Translations under genes and position numbers: made by a program | Source of the DNA: Sediminicola sp963974715 | GTDB lineage: Bacteria; Bacteroidota; Bacteroidia; Flavobacteriales; Flavobacteriaceae | NCBI GenBank assembly: GCA_963974715.1 | Contig: CAXBDK010000002.1 | Location: forward strand, 186,001-250,000 | Length of the DNA stretch: 64,000 bases | Direction: 5' to 3' | Notes under the pieces: model-generated | Databases searched by the model: none | What the model was told of the DNA's origin: nothing | What the model saw: only the letters and a program-made list of their open reading frames with translations | In this document: positions 16,474 to 25,460 of the stretch, piece after piece | Numbering within the stretch: position 1 is the stretch's first letter | Layout of the letters: every line of letters starts with the position of its first letter

Positions 16474-17178
16474 ATAGGTAATGGTGCCGCGTTGATCGTT
16501 TCGGGAGGCATTGTCGAACCTTGCTTTTAGGGCATAGGTAATGGCATTGTCCACCAAGCAGCCATTAAGGGTATTGGAGCTTTTTCTGTTTACGGTGGCC
16601 TCGGTAACATTGCCTGAGGAGTTCACTATGATATTTATAACGATCTTTCCCCCCTCGATACAGGTATAGACCGGAATGGGCAGGTCGTAATGGGTCCTGT
16701 CGATCAGGGAATAGGAAACGGTGGTATTTCTTTTGGAAAAACTGGTAGGGGCCTCTTTTTTGGCTTCAAGTTCCCCAATCTTTTGCTTGGCTTCCTGGCG
16801 CTGTTTGGCCAATTTTTTAAGACTTGCCCCATACCCTGTATCGGAACTCAAATAATCGGTATCCTCTTCACTATTGGAAGCGGTTTCCTGCTCTTCCATT
16901 AGCTCTTCCAGGGTCTGAAGTGGTTCTGGACTGCCTACACTTGGTTTCGCCGTTTCGTTGTAGGCGAGGTTGCTTTTGCTCTGGCCCGGTTTTTCGGATT
17001 CTTCCAAGGGCTCCTTTTCCATTTCTTCCTCTATCATATCTTCCTCCACCAAACTGAGCTCTATCTCATATTCTTCCTCTTGCTTTGAACCTAAATGTAT
17101 GTTGTACAGAGACACCACCAAGAGGGACATGGAGAGAAAGGTAATCAATAGCGATAGCTGGCTCCTGTTAAGGTTCAT
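16456..17178 (-). CDS. TonB-like energy transducer
   Basis: Protein of 240 residues with one N-terminal TM helix (about 8-26), a strongly acidic segment (EEEYEIELSLVEEDMIEEEME), a Pro/Ser/Glu-rich periplasmic spacer, a short coiled coil near 118-140, and a C-terminal domain (about 155-240) resembling the TonB carboxy-terminal fold (GGKIVINIIVNSSGNVTEATV). It would couple proton-motive force to outer-membrane receptors. There are no exbB/exbD genes nearby. The spacer lacks the usual Lys-Pro repeats, so a dedicated or paralogous TonB is likely. Confidence 0.75.
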   Translation of the reverse strand: MNLNRSQLSLLITFLSMSLLVVSLYNIHLGSKQEEEYEIELSLVEEDMIEEEMEKEPLEESEKPGQSKSNLAYNETAKPSVGSPEPLQTLEELMEEQETASNSEEDTDYLSSDTGYGASLKKLAKQRQEAKQKIGELEAKKEAPTSFSKRNTTVSYSLIDRTHYDLPIPVYTCIEGGKIVINIIVNSSGNVTEATVNRKSSNTLNGCLVDNAITYALKARFDNASRNDQRGTITYLFQGK

Positions 17179-17255
17179 GGGGATATAACCGATTTTTTGT
17201 TAAATTATTTTATAATGTGGGTCGAAAAAAGGGTTCTTTCCTTACCTCCTGCTTT

Positions 17256-17954
17256 CTATAGCTGCCCGGAAAGCACCTTTTCCTGAAAATCCTTGGGGCT
17301 TATAGCATTATCTACGTTAAAATCGCCTATTTTGGTTCTCCTTAGGTGCGATAGATATGCACCTGAGCCAAGTGCCTTGCCAAAATCGTGGGCAAGGGAG
17401 CGGATGTAGGTGCCTTTGCCGCATACTACCCGAAAGTGTACCTTCGGCATTTCGACCCCGATGATCTCAAAAACGGAAATGGTCACGGTGCGGGGCGTTA
17501 TTTCCACTTCGGTTCCCTTGCGGGCATGCTCGTACAAACGTTTCCCATCTTTTTTCAGCGCCGAAAAAACGGGTGGGAGCTGCTGTATGTCCCCGAGGAA
17601 CAGGGTGGTTGCCTTTCGTATAGCGGCTTCGGTGATATGGGCCGTGGGAAACGTGGCGTCCACTTCCGTTTCAAGATCATAGGATGGGGTAGTGGCCCCT
17701 AAGCTTATGCTCCCGGTATATTCCTTTTCCCGGCCCTGTAGATCGGCGATCGTTTTGGTGAATTTTCCCGTGCAGATCAGTAAAAGTCCGGTAGCCAAGG
17801 GGTCTAGGGTGCCCGCATGGCCGATTTTGATTTTTTTGAGCTCGAATTTTTTTCTGATGGCCCATTTAAGGGCGTTCACGGCCTGAAAGGAAGTCCATGT
17901 CAATGGTTTGTCTATCAACAATAACTGTCCCTCCAAAAAATCTTCCTTCGTCAT
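17256..17954 (-). CDS. truB: tRNA pseudouridine(55) synthase
   Basis: TruB (232 residues) makes pseudouridine 55 in the T-loop of tRNAs. The catalytic motif KIGHAGTLDPLATGLL near 42-57 contains the essential Asp. Other family blocks are PPVFSALKKDGKRLYEHAR and GTYIRSLAHDFG. There is no C-terminal PUA extension, as usual for Bacteroidota. Its ATG overlaps the uppP stop codon (TAATG arrangement), so translation is coupled. It is the last gene of the ftsX-DUF3098-uppP-truB operon. Confidence 0.97.
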   Translation of the reverse strand: MTKEDFLEGQLLLIDKPLTWTSFQAVNALKWAIRKKFELKKIKIGHAGTLDPLATGLLLICTGKFTKTIADLQGREKEYTGSISLGATTPSYDLETEVDATFPTAHITEAAIRKATTLFLGDIQQLPPVFSALKKDGKRLYEHARKGTEVEITPRTVTISVFEIIGVEMPKVHFRVVCGKGTYIRSLAHDFGKALGSGAYLSHLRRTKIGDFNVDNAISPKDFQEKVLSGQL

Positions 17955-18739
17955 TAAAGTACGGTTAGGGGACTAATGAAGTAATGGATCACCAAAATAA
18001 GGATTCCCACTATGATCCTATAATAACCGAACATTTTAAATCCGTGCTTTGCCAAATAGCCTATAAATGTCTTAATGGCCAATAACGCCACCAAGAACCC
18101 TACCACATTTCCTACGATCAGGTACTGCACCTGCTCTTCGGTAAGGGTGAAACCGTCCTGGTAATAATCATAACTTTTTTTAAGGGTGGCCCCCAACATG
18201 GTGGGAAGTGCCAGGAAAAAGGAAAATTCGGCCGCAGTGGTCCTGGATAGTTTTTGGGTCATCCCCCCAACAATGCTCGCCCCACTACGGGAAACCCCGG
18301 GAATCATGGCCAAGCATTGGAAGAGTCCAATTTTAAGGGCGGTAGGATAGGAGATATGGGTCATTTCCCCATCCCCGAACCAATCGTCCACTTTTAAAAG
18401 GATAAATCCCCCCACCACAAGGGAAATTGCTACCGTAATGGGGTTTTCCAAAAGGGAGTCTATATAATCGCTCAACAACAGTCCCAATACCACGGCCGGA
18501 ATAAAGGCCACGAACAGTTTCAGGTAAAAATCGACACTCTGAAAAAACCTTTTGAAATAAAGTACCACCACCGACAAGATGGTGCCCAACTGTATGACAA
18601 TGGTGAACAACTTGGTAAATTCCTCTTGGGCGATGCCAAAAAAGGAAGAAACAATGATCATATGTCCTGTGGAGGAAACGGGAAGGTATTCTGTAATGCC
18701 CTCAACAATGGCAAGGATAATGGCTTTGAGTAGGTCCAA
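17954..18739 (-). CDS. uppP: Undecaprenyl-diphosphate phosphatase (BacA type)
   Basis: Integral membrane enzyme of 261 residues with about seven or eight hydrophobic segments that dephosphorylates undecaprenyl pyrophosphate to recycle the lipid carrier for peptidoglycan and glycan synthesis. The first conserved block AIVEGITEYLPVSSTGHMI (near 10-28) and the second block PGVSRSGASIVGG (near 150-162) are both intact, including the catalytic Glu, His and Arg. It lies 3 nt downstream of DUF3098 and overlaps truB. Confidence 0.97.
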   Translation of the reverse strand: MDLLKAIILAIVEGITEYLPVSSTGHMIIVSSFFGIAQEEFTKLFTIVIQLGTILSVVVLYFKRFFQSVDFYLKLFVAFIPAVVLGLLLSDYIDSLLENPITVAISLVVGGFILLKVDDWFGDGEMTHISYPTALKIGLFQCLAMIPGVSRSGASIVGGMTQKLSRTTAAEFSFFLALPTMLGATLKKSYDYYQDGFTLTEEQVQYLIVGNVVGFLVALLAIKTFIGYLAKHGFKMFGYYRIIVGILILVIHYFISPLTVL

Positions 18740-18742
18740 AAC

Positions 18743-19009
18743 TTATTTGTTCTTGTGGGGATTCAATAAAATGGCATATATCTGTATGCCAAGTCCCAAG
18801 AGTACCAAGGTAGGGGCCAGACGGATACGCCTAAAATTATAGATTTCCGGATTAAAGACAGTGGGGTCGTCGCTCCCGCCCCCGCTCATTAGAATAAAAC
18901 CCAATGCCATACAGGCCAGACCTATGAACAGGAAGAGGTAGTTCTTTCCCTGAAATATGAATTCCGGTTTGGGACCTTGGTTCTGTGGTGTATTGCTGTT
19001 TTTTTTCAT
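18743..19009 (-). CDS. DUF3098 small membrane protein
   Basis: Protein of 88 residues with two TM helices (about 23-43 and 64-82). The short GLACMALGFILMSGGGSDDP loop and the IYNFRRIRLAPTLVLLG turn are characteristic of the Bacteroidota DUF3098 family, which is regularly found between ftsX and uppP. Function unknown; the position suggests a link to cell-envelope growth. Confidence 0.88.
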   Translation of the reverse strand: MKKNSNTPQNQGPKPEFIFQGKNYLFLFIGLACMALGFILMSGGGSDDPTVFNPEIYNFRRIRLAPTLVLLGLGIQIYAILLNPHKNK

Positions 19010-19018
19010 ACGGCAAAT

Positions 19019-19897
19019 TTAATAATATAAATCATCTGTCCTAAGGTTTAAAAAACGTTGGGTGGCAAAATACGTGCTCAGGACCGAAATGACCACCCCT
19101 AGCACAAAGACCCCTACGAATAGAATGACCAAGATCAAAGGGTCCTCGGCCAGGTTGAACTCGGGAAAGTTATCATTTACATAATACAGTACCCCTCCAA
19201 GGGCCAATAAGGCCAAAAGCGCGCCCAACATTCCCAGCTTTATATTGGTATAGATAAAGGGCTGGCGAATAAATCGCTTGGTGGCCCCCACCATTTGCAT
19301 GGTCTTGATGATAAATCTCTTGGAGTAAATCGACAGGCGTATGGAGCTGTTTATCAAAAGTACCGCTATAAAGGTAAAAATGGCGCTGGCAACCAGTATC
19401 CAAAAACTGATCCTCTTTACGTTCTCGTTCAATAGGGAGATAAGGGGTTTGTCGTAGCTGACCTCCTCCACATAGGATTTTTCGGCAATATCCGCAGCAA
19501 TGCCCGCTATTTGTTCGGTAGAGACAAAATCGGCCCGTAATTTAACGTCTATGGAATTCTTCAAGGGGTTATAGCCCAGAAATTCGATAAAGTTTTCCCC
19601 AATTTCCTCACTGTGCTGTTCCGCAGCTTCCTCCTTGGATACATAAGTGGCAGATTTGGTGTACTCCGCCAGGGCAAGGCTTTTTTGCAATTGGTCCACT
19701 TCCACCGGTTTGGCATTGTCCTTTAAAAAGACCGAGATGGAGATCTGTTCCTTAAAATGGTCCCCCATCCGTTTGGTGTTCAACACCAAAAGCCCAAGTA
19801 TCCCCAATAAAAAGAGTACCAGCCCTATGCTCAATACTACCGAAAAATAGGAGGAAATGAGTTTTCTTTTTTGATAACGTTCAAACGACTTGCTCAT
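19019..19897 (-). CDS. ftsX: Cell-division protein FtsX-like permease
   Basis: Membrane protein of 292 residues with four TM segments (about 20-42, 168-190, 218-240, 258-280) and an extracytoplasmic domain between TM1 and TM2, the FtsX topology. The start SFERYQKRKLISSYFSVVLSIGLVLFLLG is typical of Bacteroidota FtsX. In other bacteria FtsX with the ATPase FtsE controls peptidoglycan hydrolases at the septum; ftsE is not adjacent here, which is normal in this phylum. It is the first gene of the ftsX-DUF3098-uppP-truB operon. Confidence 0.93.
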   Translation of the reverse strand: MSKSFERYQKRKLISSYFSVVLSIGLVLFLLGILGLLVLNTKRMGDHFKEQISISVFLKDNAKPVEVDQLQKSLALAEYTKSATYVSKEEAAEQHSEEIGENFIEFLGYNPLKNSIDVKLRADFVSTEQIAGIAADIAEKSYVEEVSYDKPLISLLNENVKRISFWILVASAIFTFIAVLLINSSIRLSIYSKRFIIKTMQMVGATKRFIRQPFIYTNIKLGMLGALLALLALGGVLYYVNDNFPEFNLAEDPLILVILFVGVFVLGVVISVLSTYFATQRFLNLRTDDLYY

Positions 19898-20079
19898 GGT
19901 GGAAAAATCAATACGTAAAAGTAATAAAGTAAATTGAATAACAAATGGACCTTAACCCACTATGTAGGATTTAATATGCAGCGGGCCTGCTTTAAAGTGT
20001 GCCGTTCAATTTATTCGGATACCTTTTGGACCCAGCCCATGGCCGCAGCTTGGGTCCAATCGATTTTAAGGGCAAGGGC

Positions 20080-21957
20080 TTACCTTTTCAGTGCAAAATG
20101 CCCTTTTATACTGGAACTGCCGATCTGTAGAAGGTACCAGTAATCATCAGCGGGCAACATCCTGCCCCTAAAGGTACCGTCCCAAGCAAAGGCTACAGAG
20201 GAACTGCTTTTAAGAAGCTTCCCGTACCGGTCAAAAATATTGATTTCAAAGTTGGGATAGTTTTCCAATCCGTTGATCACAAGGCTATCATTGATATTAT
20301 CCCCGTTCGGGGTAAAAAATTTGGGCACCACCAAATGGATGTACTGTAGGATGACGGCCCCACATCCTTTTTTTTCCCTAGCCCAAATGGTAAGGAGCCC
20401 TCCTTCCACACTTCTGAATACCGCTTCATCCTGGAATAGTTGCCCGTCCAGGGAATATTCAAAATCACCCTTATTGGCCACGTCGATGAAAAGGTCATAG
20501 TCCACAGAGCGTATCCCTTCCACAACAGGAAGATCTATCTGCTCCAAGCTAATTGTCTTTAAGGCGCTACAGCCGTACATATTGGTCACCATCACTGTAT
20601 AGGTGCCGGGCGAGGAAATGCGTATTCGGGGAGTACTCTCCCCGGTGCTCCAGTCATAACTTACATTTTGGATGCCCGCCGACAGTATGATGTCCCCATC
20701 TTCACAAAATTCCAGGAATTCGTCGGTTACCGCGGGCAGCTCATAAAGATCCAATGTTACCGCCGTCCTGCTTGCGGAGGTACAATCGGCCGATTGCGGT
20801 ACGGCCTCGGCATAATAGGTTCCGGCACCGGAAGGGGAATAGGAAGTAGTCGCAGATGCGAGTAGATTGCCTCCCGACGGGGCATCGTACCAATTTACCT
20901 GAACGTTATTGGGAACCGAAACCCGTAAAATAGGGGTTTCATTGGTGCACAGTGCAAGATTGCCGCTAGAAAGGGGCGGATCTGGCCTGGGAACCACCGT
21001 GACCGTATAGATTTCGGAGACCGAACTGCAAAGGGGGCTACTGAGGTTAATGGGATCTTCGGCCACTTTGGTCCTGTAATAGGTGGTTGTAAAAATGGGG
21101 GATGCATTATATTGCTGTCCTGTAGCTCCGGGGATATCCGACCAAGTGGTCCCATCCGCACTTTCCTGCCATTGATAGGCATGGCTGCTATAGATGGAAA
21201 AGTCGGGGGTAGCGGTAAGTTGGGGAGCAACAGGGGCATCAATGTCGCAGAGGACCATGGCGGCATTGTCCTGTAGGTCGGCAATACCGATAAAATCGCC
21301 ACAGGTCTTAAAAACGATATCGTCCAGGGCCAGATCGTTGCCACAGCCCCCCACCCCGTTATTGATCATTTTCAAGATCACCGAAGTCTGGCCGGGCAAG
21401 GTACTAAAGACCAATCCGTACTGTTCCCAGTTCGGACTTGAGGTTCCCGGAATGTTCCCCGTTTCGCCGCTCGCCAAAAGATCGGTATCGCTGGCATCCC
21501 AAATCTGGAACTGTACGTTTATGGGGATACCGGCCCCGCCACAGCCAAGGCTGGGCAATAGATTGATCAACCAGGAGGAGAATTCATAGGAGGTGTTCTC
21601 GCAAAGCCCCGTTACGTTGCGGTTGTAGAATTCCCCTGGGGTATAATCGGCATTGACCACCAAGCACTTGCCATTGGATTCATTGGGGGTGTGGTCCTGT
21701 ATATTGTGCCAGTCGAAATAAGGGATGCTGCTGGCAATGGTATAGCTCCCATCGGCAGGGGAACTGCTCACAAAGGTATAGGAAGTGGTGCCAACAGGAA
21801 GGGCCGGTCCTGTGTCCGTTCCCGTACCAAAGGTCTCGTTTACGATCGGGTCTCCCGAATTACCTCCACAAAACCCCAGTTGCGCCTGTAGGGAAAACGC
21901 AAACGGACATAAAAAAAGGCCAATGGCCAAACACAGGGTAAAATAAAATGTACGCAC
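20080..21957 (-). CDS. Secreted T9SS type B sorting-domain protein
   Basis: Exported adhesin-like protein of 625 residues. Order: signal peptide (about 1-26, ending LQAQ); a domain about 30-215 rich in Cys and Gly (TGLCENTSYEFSSWLIN...) resembling surface-protein carbohydrate or jelly-roll modules; Ig-like or PKD-like repeats about 240-480 (YQWQESADGTTWSDIPGATG and similar); and a C-terminal type B sorting domain with FFTPNGDNINDSLVI, YPNFEINIFDRYGKLL and FALKR. The sorting domain directs export through the type IX system and display on the cell surface. In gliding flavobacteria such proteins are often motility adhesins; the exact role is unknown. Confidence 0.88.
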   Translation of the reverse strand: MRTFYFTLCLAIGLFLCPFAFSLQAQLGFCGGNSGDPIVNETFGTGTDTGPALPVGTTSYTFVSSSPADGSYTIASSIPYFDWHNIQDHTPNESNGKCLVVNADYTPGEFYNRNVTGLCENTSYEFSSWLINLLPSLGCGGAGIPINVQFQIWDASDTDLLASGETGNIPGTSSPNWEQYGLVFSTLPGQTSVILKMINNGVGGCGNDLALDDIVFKTCGDFIGIADLQDNAAMVLCDIDAPVAPQLTATPDFSIYSSHAYQWQESADGTTWSDIPGATGQQYNASPIFTTTYYRTKVAEDPINLSSPLCSSVSEIYTVTVVPRPDPPLSSGNLALCTNETPILRVSVPNNVQVNWYDAPSGGNLLASATTSYSPSGAGTYYAEAVPQSADCTSASRTAVTLDLYELPAVTDEFLEFCEDGDIILSAGIQNVSYDWSTGESTPRIRISSPGTYTVMVTNMYGCSALKTISLEQIDLPVVEGIRSVDYDLFIDVANKGDFEYSLDGQLFQDEAVFRSVEGGLLTIWAREKKGCGAVILQYIHLVVPKFFTPNGDNINDSLVINGLENYPNFEINIFDRYGKLLKSSSSVAFAWDGTFRGRMLPADDYWYLLQIGSSSIKGHFALKR

Positions 21958-22073
21958 CTTTTAAAGATATATTTTTTTTTGGAACCATGGTATTCAATTC
22001 GATCTTATCGGCACAGGTCTTGGCATGCCGCTTCTTAAATTGGGAATAGCTTTTACCTTTCGGGGAATAGGCT

Positions 22074-22081
22074 TATTTTTG
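22074..22081 (+). promoter_or_regulatory. Probable -7 promoter box of leuS
   Basis: TATTTTTG, exact TAnnTTTG, gives a leader of about 30 nt to ATG 22119 and argues against the upstream TTG at 22089 as start. Confidence 0.5.
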
Positions 22082-22118
22082 CCGCTTATTGAACCATTGG
22101 TTTGCAAATATTTTGGGA

Positions 22119-25100
22119 ATGATCTACGATTTTAGGAAGATAGAGGAAAAATGGCAACGGGAATGGGCCCAAAGAGGCACCTTTAAGGCCGAAAAACGTT
22201 CCGATAGGCCAAAATTTTATGTATTGGACATGTTCCCCTATCCCTCTGGGGCAGGGCTCCACGTAGGCCATCCCTTGGGATATATTGCCAGTGACATCTA
22301 TGCAAGGTACAAAAGGCATAAGGGGTTTAATGTACTTCACCCTATGGGGTATGATTCCTTCGGACTTCCCGCTGAACAATATGCCATACAGACCGGACAG
22401 CATCCGGCAATTACCACCGAAACCAATATCAACAGATATAGGGAGCAATTGGACCGGATAGGTTTTTCCTTCGACTGGAGCAGGGAGGTGCGTACCTCCG
22501 ATCCCGAATATTATAAATGGACACAATGGATCTTTATTCAGCTTTTCCGCTCTTGGTACAATAAAGATTCCGATAGGGCAGAGGATATTGAAGGGCTGAT
22601 AGCCCACTTTGAAAGGGATGGAAACGGAAACGTGAACGCTGTTTGTGACGCCGATGTGGTCCCATTTTCCGCTGGGGAATGGAATTCGTATACTGAGATG
22701 GAGCAACAGCAGGTCCTTTTGAAATATCGGCTGACCTATTTGGCGGAGACCGAAGTGAACTGGTGCTCGGCCCTGGGGACGGTACTGGCCAATGATGAGA
22801 TCGTGAACGGGGTATCCGAACGTGGAGGGCATCCGGTGATCCGTAAGAAGATGACCCAATGGAGCATGCGGATCTCGGCCTATGCACAACGTCTTTTGGA
22901 TGATCTGCAGGGACTGGACTGGCCCCAGCCGCTAAAGGATTCCCAGACCAATTGGATCGGAAGGTCCGAAGGGGCTTCGGTAAGCTTTAAAGTGCTCCCC
23001 TTTACCAATGGGGAGGAACGTACCATTGAAGTCTTTACCACTAGGCCCGATACCATTTTTGGTGTCAGTTTTATGACCTTGGCCCCCGAACACGAACTGG
23101 TGGCCAAGATCACCACGGCCCAACAAAGGGCGGAAGTGGAGGCCTATGTGGAGGCGACCGCCAAACGTTCCGAACGCGATCGTATGGCAGATGTAAAGTC
23201 GGTTACGGGAGCCTTTACGGGCGCCTATGTGGAACACCCGTTCACCAAAAAACCCGTTCCGGTATGGATAGGGGATTACGTATTGGCGGGGTATGGCACG
23301 GGCGCGGTCATGTCTGTTCCCTGTGGGGATCAGCGCGATCACGATTTCGCTACCCATTTCAACCTTCCCATCCCCAATATTTTTGAGGGTGTGGACGTTT
23401 CCACCGAAGCTTTTTCCGATAAGGATGGGGCGGTTATCGCCAATTCGGATTTTCTGAACGGACTTCCTTATAAAAAGGCGGTAAAGGTAGCCATAGCGGA
23501 ACTGGAAAAATTGGGCCAGGGCAGGGGAAAGGTCAATTTTAGGTTGCGCGATGCCGTATTCAGTCGCCAACGGTACTGGGGCGAACCGTTTCCGGTCTTT
23601 TATGTGGATGGGATGCCACAGATGATCGATCCAAGCCATTTGCCCGTAAAATTGCCGGAGGTCGAAAAATACCTGCCCACCGAAACGGGGGAGCCTCCCT
23701 TGGGAAATGCCACCGTTTGGGCATGGGACAGTGAAAATAACAAGGTAGTGGAAAATGCCCTGATCGATGGTAAGACAATATTTCCGTTGGAGTTGAACAC
23801 CATGCCGGGCTGGGCGGGCAGCAGTTTTTATTTTAATAGGTATATGGATCCACACAATGATGGGGAACTGTTTTCCAAGGATGCCATAAACTATTGGCAG
23901 GATGTAGACCTATATATCGGGGGCAGCGAACATGCCACGGGCCATTTGTTGTACGCCCGGTTCTGGCAGAAGTTCCTTTTTGACAAAGGGATGGTGCCAC
24001 GGGGAGAGTTCGCCAAAAAGCTCATCAACCAAGGAATGATCACGGGGACCAGTGCTTTTGCCTATAGATTGTTAATGTCTTGGGGTCATGTTGATTTTCC
24101 AGATAATGAACATTTTCATTCGGGAGAGCACTTTACAAATGAACTTTTTATTTCAAAAAACCTGTGGGATAATATTCCTGATAGCAAGATAAAAGGAAAT
24201 CAAGAACGCTGGAATAATTATGTTTCAAAGATTGTTGAACCAGTTTTGAAAATTCCTTTCGAAAAGTTGAAATTAATAGTTCTTGAAATAAATCCAATTC
24301 ATGTAGATATTTCAATAGTAAATTCCTCAAATGAAATTGTAATTGGGGAATGGAAAGATAGAAATCCTAATTTTAAAGATGCAATTTTTCTAGATGACAA
24401 TGGTAGTATTAAGAAGAATAGTGATTCTTATGTAGTAGGTCGGGAGGTAGAAAAAATGTCCAAATCCAAGTATAATGTGGTGAGTCCGGACAGTATCTGT
24501 GCCGAATATGGGGCAGATAGCCTACGGTTGTACGAAATGTTCCTTGGCCCCTTGGAACAGTCCAAGCCTTGGAATACCGCCGGAATTACGGGTGCCCACG
24601 GTTTTCTGAAGAAATTGTGGCGACTTTACCATTCCGGGCCAGCTGATGGGTTTTATGTGTCTGCGGGGGAACCCAGTGCCGAATCGTGGAAGACCTTGCA
24701 CAGGACCATTAAAAAAGTGGAGACCGACATTGAGAATTTTTCGTTCAACACCTCGGTATCCTCCTTTATGATCTGTGTAAACGAGCTGGCATCCCAAAAA
24801 TGTCACCATAGGGCCATTTTGGAGCCCTTGGCCATTCTGGTATCCCCTTACGCCCCACATATTTCCGAAGAACTATGGCAACTTTTGGGCCATACGGAAT
24901 CCATTGCCACGGCCCCCTTTCCGCTTTTTGAAGGGAAATATCTGGTGGAGAGCAGTAAAGAGTATCCCATATCCTTTAATGGTAAGATGCGCTTTAAACT
25001 GGAGCTTCCCGCCGACCTTTCACCTGCAGAGATAGAGGCGGCGGTCATGGCCAATGAACAGACCCTGGTGCAATTAGGGGGAAGGACGCCCAAAAAGGTG

Positions 25101-25139
25101 ATCGTAGTGCCGGGCAAGATCGTCAATATCGTTGGCTGA
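22119..25139 (+). CDS. leuS: Leucyl-tRNA synthetase with an enlarged insertion before KMSKS
   Basis: Class I aminoacyl-tRNA synthetase, 1006 residues. The HIGH-type motif HVGH lies at 48-51 and KMSKS at 779-783; the editing domain occupies roughly 240-430 (TTRPDTIFGVSFM; GTGAVMSVPCGDQRDHDFA). The start at 22119 gives the conserved IYDFRKIEEKWQ beginning. Between GMITGTSAFAYR and the REVEKMSKS segment, residues about 650-774 (24067-24440), the DNA becomes strikingly AT-rich and the protein carries an expanded leucine-specific insertion. Its end (PIHVDISIVN... YVVGREVEK) still resembles the Bacteroidota insertion, whereas about 60 residues before it do not look familiar to me. The frame is open throughout, so the enzyme is probably functional. 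Confidence 0.96.
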   Translation: MIYDFRKIEEKWQREWAQRGTFKAEKRSDRPKFYVLDMFPYPSGAGLHVGHPLGYIASDIYARYKRHKGFNVLHPMGYDSFGLPAEQYAIQTGQHPAITTETNINRYREQLDRIGFSFDWSREVRTSDPEYYKWTQWIFIQLFRSWYNKDSDRAEDIEGLIAHFERDGNGNVNAVCDADVVPFSAGEWNSYTEMEQQQVLLKYRLTYLAETEVNWCSALGTVLANDEIVNGVSERGGHPVIRKKMTQWSMRISAYAQRLLDDLQGLDWPQPLKDSQTNWIGRSEGASVSFKVLPFTNGEERTIEVFTTRPDTIFGVSFMTLAPEHELVAKITTAQQRAEVEAYVEATAKRSERDRMADVKSVTGAFTGAYVEHPFTKKPVPVWIGDYVLAGYGTGAVMSVPCGDQRDHDFATHFNLPIPNIFEGVDVSTEAFSDKDGAVIANSDFLNGLPYKKAVKVAIAELEKLGQGRGKVNFRLRDAVFSRQRYWGEPFPVFYVDGMPQMIDPSHLPVKLPEVEKYLPTETGEPPLGNATVWAWDSENNKVVENALIDGKTIFPLELNTMPGWAGSSFYFNRYMDPHNDGELFSKDAINYWQDVDLYIGGSEHATGHLLYARFWQKFLFDKGMVPRGEFAKKLINQGMITGTSAFAYRLLMSWGHVDFPDNEHFHSGEHFTNELFISKNLWDNIPDSKIKGNQERWNNYVSKIVEPVLKIPFEKLKLIVLEINPIHVDISIVNSSNEIVIGEWKDRNPNFKDAIFLDDNGSIKKNSDSYVVGREVEKMSKSKYNVVSPDSICAEYGADSLRLYEMFLGPLEQSKPWNTAGITGAHGFLKKLWRLYHSGPADGFYVSAGEPSAESWKTLHRTIKKVETDIENFSFNTSVSSFMICVNELASQKCHHRAILEPLAILVSPYAPHISEELWQLLGHTESIATAPFPLFEGKYLVESSKEYPISFNGKMRFKLELPADLSPAEIEAAVMANEQTLVQLGGRTPKKVIVVPGKIVNIVG

Positions 25140-25460
25140 TCAAATGAAGGGGCGCTGTTCGGGTTGATGGAAGGAAAGAAGGGCCCTAAAACCAAAGTGA
25201 CTGAAGCGCCCCCTAAAAATTATATGGTTAATAGGTAAAATTTTAACTTTTTTTGTTGAATGCCCCCTAAAAAATACAGGGTAAAATTATACAAAACATC
25301 TTTTTGTCGTCACTACCCCTACATTTAACCTGTTTTGTTTTTTTATTATAAATAATTGTTACACTTTTGACCGACTAATTATCATAATTGATGGGAAGGG
25401 ACGGAGGAGTGTAACAGCATCTTCGTTTTTTCCCTAATTAGTTCCAGAAAATCCGAAAAA
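25140..25460. other. Intergenic region with inverted and direct repeats, no gene seen
   Basis: The 321 bp between leuS and ald contain no credible ORF. GGGGCGCT (25149-25156) is matched by AGCGCCCC (25205-25212) with 48 nt between, which could pair in RNA after leuS. A second feature is a diverged direct repeat: GCCCCCTAAAAA begins at 25208 and again at 25262, each followed some 15-20 nt later by GGTAAAATT. No -7 box with clear consensus was found for ald. Confidence 0.5.

Noticed and set aside
22086..23855. Long minus-strand frames opposite leuS
   Set aside because: leuS is unambiguous; these are shadows favoured by its codon composition.
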